From assembly GCF_958450345.1 (NCBI RefSeq), contig NC_088783.1, positions 56,582,395 through 56,646,394 on the forward strand: 64,000 nt of DNA, given 5' to 3'. The position numbers and the translations under genes are program-made. Under the pieces are notes generated by a model that was not told the origin of the DNA, made no database searches, and worked only from the letters and a program-made list of their open reading frames with translations. Positions 58,801 to 64,000 of this stretch are shown here, piece after piece (the stretch's first letter is position 1; each line of letters begins with the position of its first letter). Source of the DNA: Calliphora vicina (lineage: Eukaryota > Arthropoda > Insecta > Diptera > Calliphoridae).

Positions 58801-59859
58801 TTTCCATACAAAAAAGCCAGTATGACTTACTGAATATTGAAAATAGTTTGTAAATATTTTGTCAATCAAACAAGAATCTCTAAATTAATCACTTAAACAT
58901 CTAACTCCACACAATGAATTGTATAATTTCCCAACAGCCACACACAGTAAAATGTCAGATTGAAAGATTGTGAAAGTTTTTCTTTTTATCGTTTGCCCAC
59001 ATTATTAGCACTCTAGGTGTTACAACAAAACAAACTTATCAACTGTATAAAAAAAAAAATGAGACATACCACCATCCGTCCACTAAATAGCTGGTTTTAC
59101 AAACATCTATCAAAGAAATCTTTTAAAACATAGTCATGGTAAATACCAAACAATTTCCATAATTCAAAGGAAAAAAAAAACATTTTATATCATAGAGTAC
59201 AGCAGACAAATTGTCTTTCAAATCACTTGTCTATGGTCAGTATATTAAGCTAAATTGCCACCTAAATAACAACAACTAATTTACATTTAATTTTCAAAAA
59301 GCGGTAAATGAAACAGGTTCACTTTAAGTGAAGTAAAGTTTTTGTTAGTAGCTAAGATGATGAAACAAATCAGAGGAAATTTAAATAATTGGCTTAAAAT
59401 ATAAATTATTCAAAGATTAAAATAAAATTTCTTTAGCAATTTTTTAAAATTCCATAATATTGTCATAATTTATTTAAACTGAACTAATTTATTAATAGCG
59501 TTTTAAAGAAATAACAAAAATTTATGCTTAATTTTTGGCATAAATTATACAGGTTTGAGCAAGAGCTTTGTTTAAATCATTTATATGAAAATATTAAGGA
59601 GTTTTTAAATTTGACATTTAAGATTTATATGATAAACTCAAAGCAAAAGCCTAGACTTATTATTCATTCTTAAAAAATGCTGGTGATATCAGAGACTAGA
59701 AAATATTTAGTAAAAAAATTGAAACCCAGAAAAAGCTAATTATGAAAAACAATTTAATACAAAAAGAGCCATGAATATGTGGGTCCCAACCCCCTAGAAG
59801 GGCGGATCGTTAAGTGATAGTAAGCATAACAACATATCAAAATTATATTGGAAATTTTT
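58801..59859. other. A+T-rich unique sequence
   Basis: No gene recognised. A patch near 59775-59815 (GTGGGTCCCAACCCCCTAGA, AGGGCGGATCG) precedes the transposase fragments and may be part of them. Confidence 0.4.
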
Positions 59860-60800
59860 GAGGAGAACATCTTCCAAATTGTCGCATTTAAAATTCAGAG
59901 AAGAAATTTTGGGCTGGAGGCTTCAAATCTCGATATAGACACCTAATAACAAAAGTTTTTCTGACTAATTTGCAGCCAGTTAAACAATTCATGAAACTGC
60001 ATGATACATTTCCTATTCGTGTATTCTCTCGTTTAGGTGATCACAATTGACCCCCTAGATCTTGCGATTTAATATCATTTGATTTATTTTAAGGCTACCG
60101 GTAAAGCAGTGTCTGTTACTGGAGCTCGATATCGACACATAATAACACAGGACTTTCTAACTAAATTGTGGCTTTAACGAGACGGTACCACATGCCATAC
60201 AGCCTGTGAAACACTACATCAAAGTGCATGAGACATTTCCTAGTCGTGTATTCTCTCCTTTAGGTGATCAGAATTGACCCCCTAGATCGTGTGATTTAAT
60301 ACCATTTGATTTGATTACTGGTAAAACAGTGTCTGTTACTGGAGCTGGATATCGACACATAATAACATAGGTCTGTCTGACTAAATTACTGCATGAGAAA
60401 TTTCCTAGTCGTGAATCCTCTCGTTTAGGTGATCCCAATTGACCCCCTAGATCTTGCGATTTAACACCATTTGATTTATTTTAAGGCTACTGGTAAAGCA
60501 GTGTCTGTTACTGGAGCTCGATATCGACACATAATAACACAGGACTTTCTAACTAAATTGTGGCTTTAACGAGACGGTTTCACATGCCATACAGCCTGTG
60601 AAACCATACATCAAAGTGCATGAGACATTTCCTAGTCGTGTATTCTCTCCTTTAGGTGATCAGAATTGACCCCCTAGATCGTGCGATTTAATACCATTTG
60701 ATTTATTTTAATAGGATTATTTGAAGTCAAAGGTTTACGCCAACAAGCCCACAATCATACGAGTATTGAAGCACAAAATTCAGAAATATTTCCACTTTTT
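59860..60800 (+). pseudogene. Tandemly repeated Tc1/mariner-superfamily transposase fragments
   Basis: The piece TGKAVSVTGARYRHIITQ (start of GTGTCTGTTACTGGAGCT at 60109, 60329 and 60501) is present three times. The piece ETFPSRVFS.LGDQN then PPRSCDLIPFDLF is present four times (TTGACCCCCTAGATC near 60046, 60274, 60438 and 60667). In two repeats LTKLWL*RDGTTCHTA links them; its Asp corresponds to the second catalytic residue (QQDGATCHTA in related elements). The copies are internally duplicated (spacings 220 and 172 bp) and all are frame-broken. The last runs into GLFEVKGLRQQAHN, matching the 37.5-kb copy. Confidence 0.78.
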
Positions 60801-60814
60801 AATGCAAAGATTAT

Positions 60815-60934
60815 TCAATTGGTTACTTTAGATATCCCAGGTAATCTAGCGAAGAGTGAAATTACTTTTTAGCGTATCTAAGTTATTTAGAATGTAGTTA
60901 GTTAAACAGTTGTTTTATATTTCACTTTAGGAAG
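60815..60934 (-). repeat. Family C fragment (inverted)
   Basis: TTTAGATATCCCAGGTAATC, TAGCGAAGAGTGAAATTAC and ATATTTCACTTTAGGAAG are the complement of family C words, directly left of the duplicated segment. Confidence 0.5.
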
Positions 60935-61571
60935 TAGTTATTTTACTTAACACAAGTAATATATGCCTTTTTAATAAATTGAAAACTCAATAAGTTACTT
61001 TACGCATTCCAGGTAATCTATTGAATGGTCAATTGTAATTTTAGTGTCTAGTTTTGCTAAAAAAGTGTTAATTGTCTCTTTTAAATTTTAGTTTTTATTT
61101 ATCTTCAGGGACAAGAAAATCATATAAAGCTGAATCTATTGGGTCTTTTAATAGATCAAGATATAGTAATTTAAAAACATCAATTCAAGTAAGTTGTACT
61201 GACAGGATAGTCCAATTTCCTTGATTACTTTACCTTAGAAGTGAGTTTGTAAATAATTTTTTATGTTACTTTAGGAAATAATTAGTTTGATTACTCAAAG
61301 TAATCTACAGTCGGTAGTGGTTATGGGATTGTTATTTTGTAGTTAGCCTTTGGTAGAATTGTATACAGTGAACTGCCTCCTAGACTGACTATAAATGGTC
61401 AATTAGCTTTATTCTAGGTTATGTATATAACTATTCAAATAGCTTGTCAATTAACCAATGAATAAGAAAGTGTGGTAATCAATTCGTTGTTCCCACTAAA
61501 CATTGCCATAAGTTGACTACTGTGAACCAGCAACCTGACGATACTATGTAAACTATCTAGGGTCAAACGAC
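60935..61571 (+). repeat. Segmental duplication, copy 2
   Basis: Counterpart of 57444-58118 at an offset of about 3450-3490 bp. Shared anchors: ACAGTCGGTAGTGG at 57856 and 61307, and GGGACAAGA near 57641 and 61108. Both copies are preceded by transposase fragments, so the duplication unit is larger than the clean match. Confidence 0.75.
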
Positions 61572-61694
61572 TTCCCCTTCAGATACTTAATAACTAATAA
61601 CTAATCTCATATCACATTCATTTCTGTCCCAAAATAGTAGCTAAAATCAGCTAAATTTTACAAAAAATTTCGGCAAAATAGTATGAATATATCA

Positions 61695-61941
61695 CACAGA
61701 GAAAACAGATTCGTGATAGCAACCGAATTTGTTGCCAATCGAATGATTCTATCTTAGTGACCGAATTTTACAGTTGTAGGCACAAAATTTTGGAAGGGGG
61801 AACTAAAGTTTGGTTGCTTCAACCGAAATTCTTCTTTATCAACTGACTTTCTGTTGATAGGACTGAAAAATTCTATGTGTGCAACCAAATCATTCGATTG
61901 GCAACAAATTTGGTTGCTATCACGAATCTTTTTTCTCTGTG
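61695..61941. mobile_element. MITE with 54-bp terminal inverted repeats, 247 bp
   Basis: Ends 61695-61748 and 61888-61941 are inverted complements at 52 of 54 positions, starting CACAGAGAAAACAGATTCGT and containing GTTGCCAATCGAATGATT. The interior has GGCACAAAATTTTGGAAGGG and CTTTCTGTTGATAGGACTG. No clear target duplication, so the superfamily is not assigned. The minus-strand frame 61754-61987 arises from this repeat. Diverged relatives sit at about 30426 and 30801 in the opposite orientation. Confidence 0.85.
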
Positions 61942-62204
61942 CAGCAAAGCCATGGAAAATATTTGTATGATTTTTTATATCATACATAGCCCTAACCTAT
62001 GTACTTTATGATTCAATTAAGAAAACTAACAATGTAAAGAGAAAACCGTGTTTCTATTTAATTTGAATCTTGCATAAATTTTGAGACACCCTTTATTTAT
62101 TTTAAATATTCAATTTTTCACTAATGTCTAATTATTTACTTTACAATGCTTATAATTTTGAATCATTTGACACTTATTTCTACTTTTAAATGCAAAGATT
62201 AGAC
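61942..62204. other. A+T-rich spacer
   Basis: Nothing recognised. Confidence 0.3.
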
Positions 62205-62300
62205 AGCTAGTTACTTTACACATCCCAGGTAATCTAGCGAAAAGTGAAATTATTTTTTAGTGTCCCAAGGTTTTTCAAATGTATTGTAGTGAGTTTAACA
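62205..62300 (-). repeat. Family C fragment (inverted)
   Basis: GTTACTTTACACATCCCAGG, TAATCTAGCGAAAAGTG and TTTTTTAGTGTCCCAAGG match the complement of the family C core. Confidence 0.55.
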
Positions 62301-62389
62301 GTTGTTGTATATTTTTTATATACAGAGTAAGTTACAAGATGCTAGAGTTGATTACCTTGAGATTCTTTTGAAAAACTTAATTATTTAAA

Positions 62390-62570
62390 TTTTTTTGTCT
62401 GTATGTGTAAATCACGCTCTCGTCCAAAGTATGATAGCCAAATAATCCATTTTTATTCAAAATGTTTCCTATATTTCTAGGTAGTTTACTATTGAAAATC
62501 AGCCAAATCGATGGAGTAGTTTAAATGTTATATACCTAAATGTGAGACAACCTCGAAAAAATTGGCCAGC
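62390..62570 (+). repeat. Family D fragment
   Basis: GTATGTGTAAATCACGCTCT, CGTCCAAAGTATGATAGCC, TGAAAATCAGCCAAATCGAT and TGTGAGACAACCTCGAAAAA match the start of family D units at 31082-32480. Confidence 0.65.
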
Positions 62571-64000
62571 ATTAGTTTTTGAACACCCAAGAGTGTTTTA
62601 GTGGGGGTACAACAAATTCTAGCCAATATTTAAAACGTTTTAAAATATTTATTACTTTTTAATTTAAAAAACAGACCCATTGTGCAATAATTTTCCTATA
62701 TATTTGCATTTTAAAGCTTTTAATTAATTTCTATAAATTTATTTTCCAGCTTAAAACATGTAGGAATACTTTTTTCTTTAATTTATTAGACATTGGGCGT
62801 TAAATCATTTAAATTTTATATTAAATAAGCTGTTAATCTGTTTAATTTAGCCTAAAATGTGCATTTTATCAACATGTCAACACTTGTATATTCTTTTATA
62901 TAATTTAGTGTTAGATTTTATTATTATTTCATTTAAGTTTTATGAATAATCCCGGTTAAATAATTTCGAGTGGGTTGTAAATAAACAAATAAAACAACGG
63001 CACACGCACTTCCGTCCCAAACGTTAAGAGGCAGACGTTAAAAAAACAAACATTAAAATACAATAAATAAAAACAAAAGAGTTGGAAAAGCAGAAATAGA
63101 GGAGTTAACAACGAATATAAAAAGCCTGATTTTCTAAAAATATAAAGGTAAAATTATTAGCAAAAATAATCCTACTTTTTAAACCCAAATTTATGAAAAA
63201 AATTATTAATATTTCTCTTTTCTTAATTCACTTTAAAACAAATTAAAACTTAAGCTTTGGAATAAAACTTTTGTTAATAGTTAAGTAACCAACCAGTTAA
63301 GTAATCTAAATATGCTGACTAAAACTGTAGGTTTAGTTGAACTGACTAAAACTGTAGTTTAGTAGCTAAATGAAAATATAAAAGCCAAAAATTTCCCAAA
63401 AATGGAAAAACAAACAAACAAAAACTTGCAACTGTTTTGTTGTTGTGAAACGGAAGGTAAATGACCATTAAACAAAATGCTAAATTGAATTGTGTTTTAA
63501 ACAAAAAAAGTAAAATATATGAATGCCTGGTTAATTATAAATATAAATTAAGTAGTTAAACTAATGGTAAGTAGGTGTTCAAGTTAAAATGCATCTGTTT
63601 AAAAAAAAATCATCAACAAATGAACAAAAAATCAAACTATTAACAAAAACAATGATTTAAAATTCATTAATTTTAAAAACTAGTGGGCTTTAAAAGTTTC
63701 TTTTGAAAGCAACCGGCATTTTTCTTTTAATATTTCAAATCTTAAAGCTTAAAGCACGTGTCTGAAAAATCAATACAATACTCAATGAATACACAATTTA
63801 AAACGTAGATTTAGTTAAACAAATTTGACTTTTTATTTCCGTTTTGTGTTTTACATTCATGTTAATGAGTGTGTTTTTTTTTTGTTTTTTCTTAAAGATT
63901 ACCTTTTCTAACCGCCAAAGGAAGTTGTAGTTGCAGTATTCTAGCCAAAGAAATTATTCTTGCATTTTAACTAGCCTTTCAATAGGATTAATTGTCATCA
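62571..64000. other. A+T-rich unique sequence to the end of the window
   Basis: No gene recognised. A less A+T-rich patch at 62955-63045 (CCCGGTTAAATAATTTCGAG, GGCACACGCACTTCCGTCCC) is free of known repeats but frame-poor. A (CAAA)-type stretch lies near 63408. Confidence 0.4.

Larger units (their letters stand above)
47191..64000 (-). other. Inferred upstream intron of the echinus-like gene (partial)
   Basis: The exon at 47098-47190 has an acceptor on its upstream side, so an intron must lie above 47190 on the minus strand. I looked for a minus-strand block encoding the USP Cys box (CFLNSxLQ) followed by a donor and did not find one before 64000. The whole interval is therefore best read as intron, at least 16.8 kb long and carrying the repeats listed separately. 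Nested genes cannot be excluded. Confidence 0.6.

Noticed and set aside
61754..61987. 77-codon minus-strand open frame as a gene
   Set aside because: Covers the MITE at 61695-61941 and follows its repeat sequence.
1..64000. tRNA, rRNA or other structured RNA genes
   Set aside because: No segment with the G+C content, A/B box pair or cloverleaf pairing expected was seen. A C/D-box-like GATGATG...CTGA near 33960 is too short.
1..64000. Endogenous viral or retroviral sequence
   Set aside because: No reverse transcriptase, integrase, capsid or LTR pair recognised. The only protein remnants besides the exon are DNA-transposon transposases.

Overview
This window looks like nuclear DNA from a higher fly (Brachycera, most likely a calyptrate such as a blow fly or house fly relative). 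The reasons are very high A+T throughout, almost no open coding sequence, several families of degraded dipteran-type mobile elements (a Mos1-like mariner, Tc1/mariner-superfamily fragments, a hAT-type MITE), and one exon whose closest match in my memory is Drosophila echinus. The taxon is inference.

Only one protein-coding exon can be supported: positions 47098-47190 on the minus strand. It is 93 nt, bounded by a good 3' splice site (TTATTCCAG) and a consensus 5' splice site (GTAAGTG). It encodes a 31-residue piece of the ubiquitin-specific-protease domain of the USP53/USP54/echinus family. No flanking exon was found, so the simplest model is that the window is mostly two very long introns of one minus-strand gene: at least 16.8 kb upstream (47191-64000) and at least 47 kb downstream (1-47097).

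Layout by coordinate. 1-8 kb: three related arrays of a short A+T-rich minisatellite (420-1110, 2640-4150, 5740-7235). 9.84-12.52 kb: a dense array built from TGTTTAC/GTAAACA pairs. 13.9-14.65 kb: a more complex stretch of unknown role. 15.455-16.461 kb: a hAT-type MITE with intact TIRs and TSD. 17-23.2 kb: dispersed repeat families A, C and E, partly nested. 24.5-28.2 kb: two broken mariner copies around a duplicated family B repeat, then a family C tandem array. 29-32.5 kb: a short MITE and a family D tandem array. 35-42.4 kb: two copies of an AGTACTAAAA array with a shared flank, family B, Tc-like fragments, a TCGACTTTT array and a weak candidate exon. 45-45.9 kb: a second TCGACTTTT array, in triplicate. 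47.1 kb: the exon. 49.4-55.2 kb: a family A copy, then a 4.9-kb foldback-like inverted repeat whose arms consist of ~355-bp tandem units. 56.4-62.6 kb: a locally less A+T-rich segment, Tc-like fragments inside a ~0.7-kb segmental duplication, families C and D, and a MITE with 54-bp TIRs.

The genes do not form an operon or pathway; this is one exon in repeat-loaded intron sequence. The most unusual structures are the foldback-like element, the TGTTTAC array and the paired AGTACTAAAA arrays. All repeat calls come from reading by eye. Boundaries of degenerate families are approximate, and family letters A-E are local labels, not database names.
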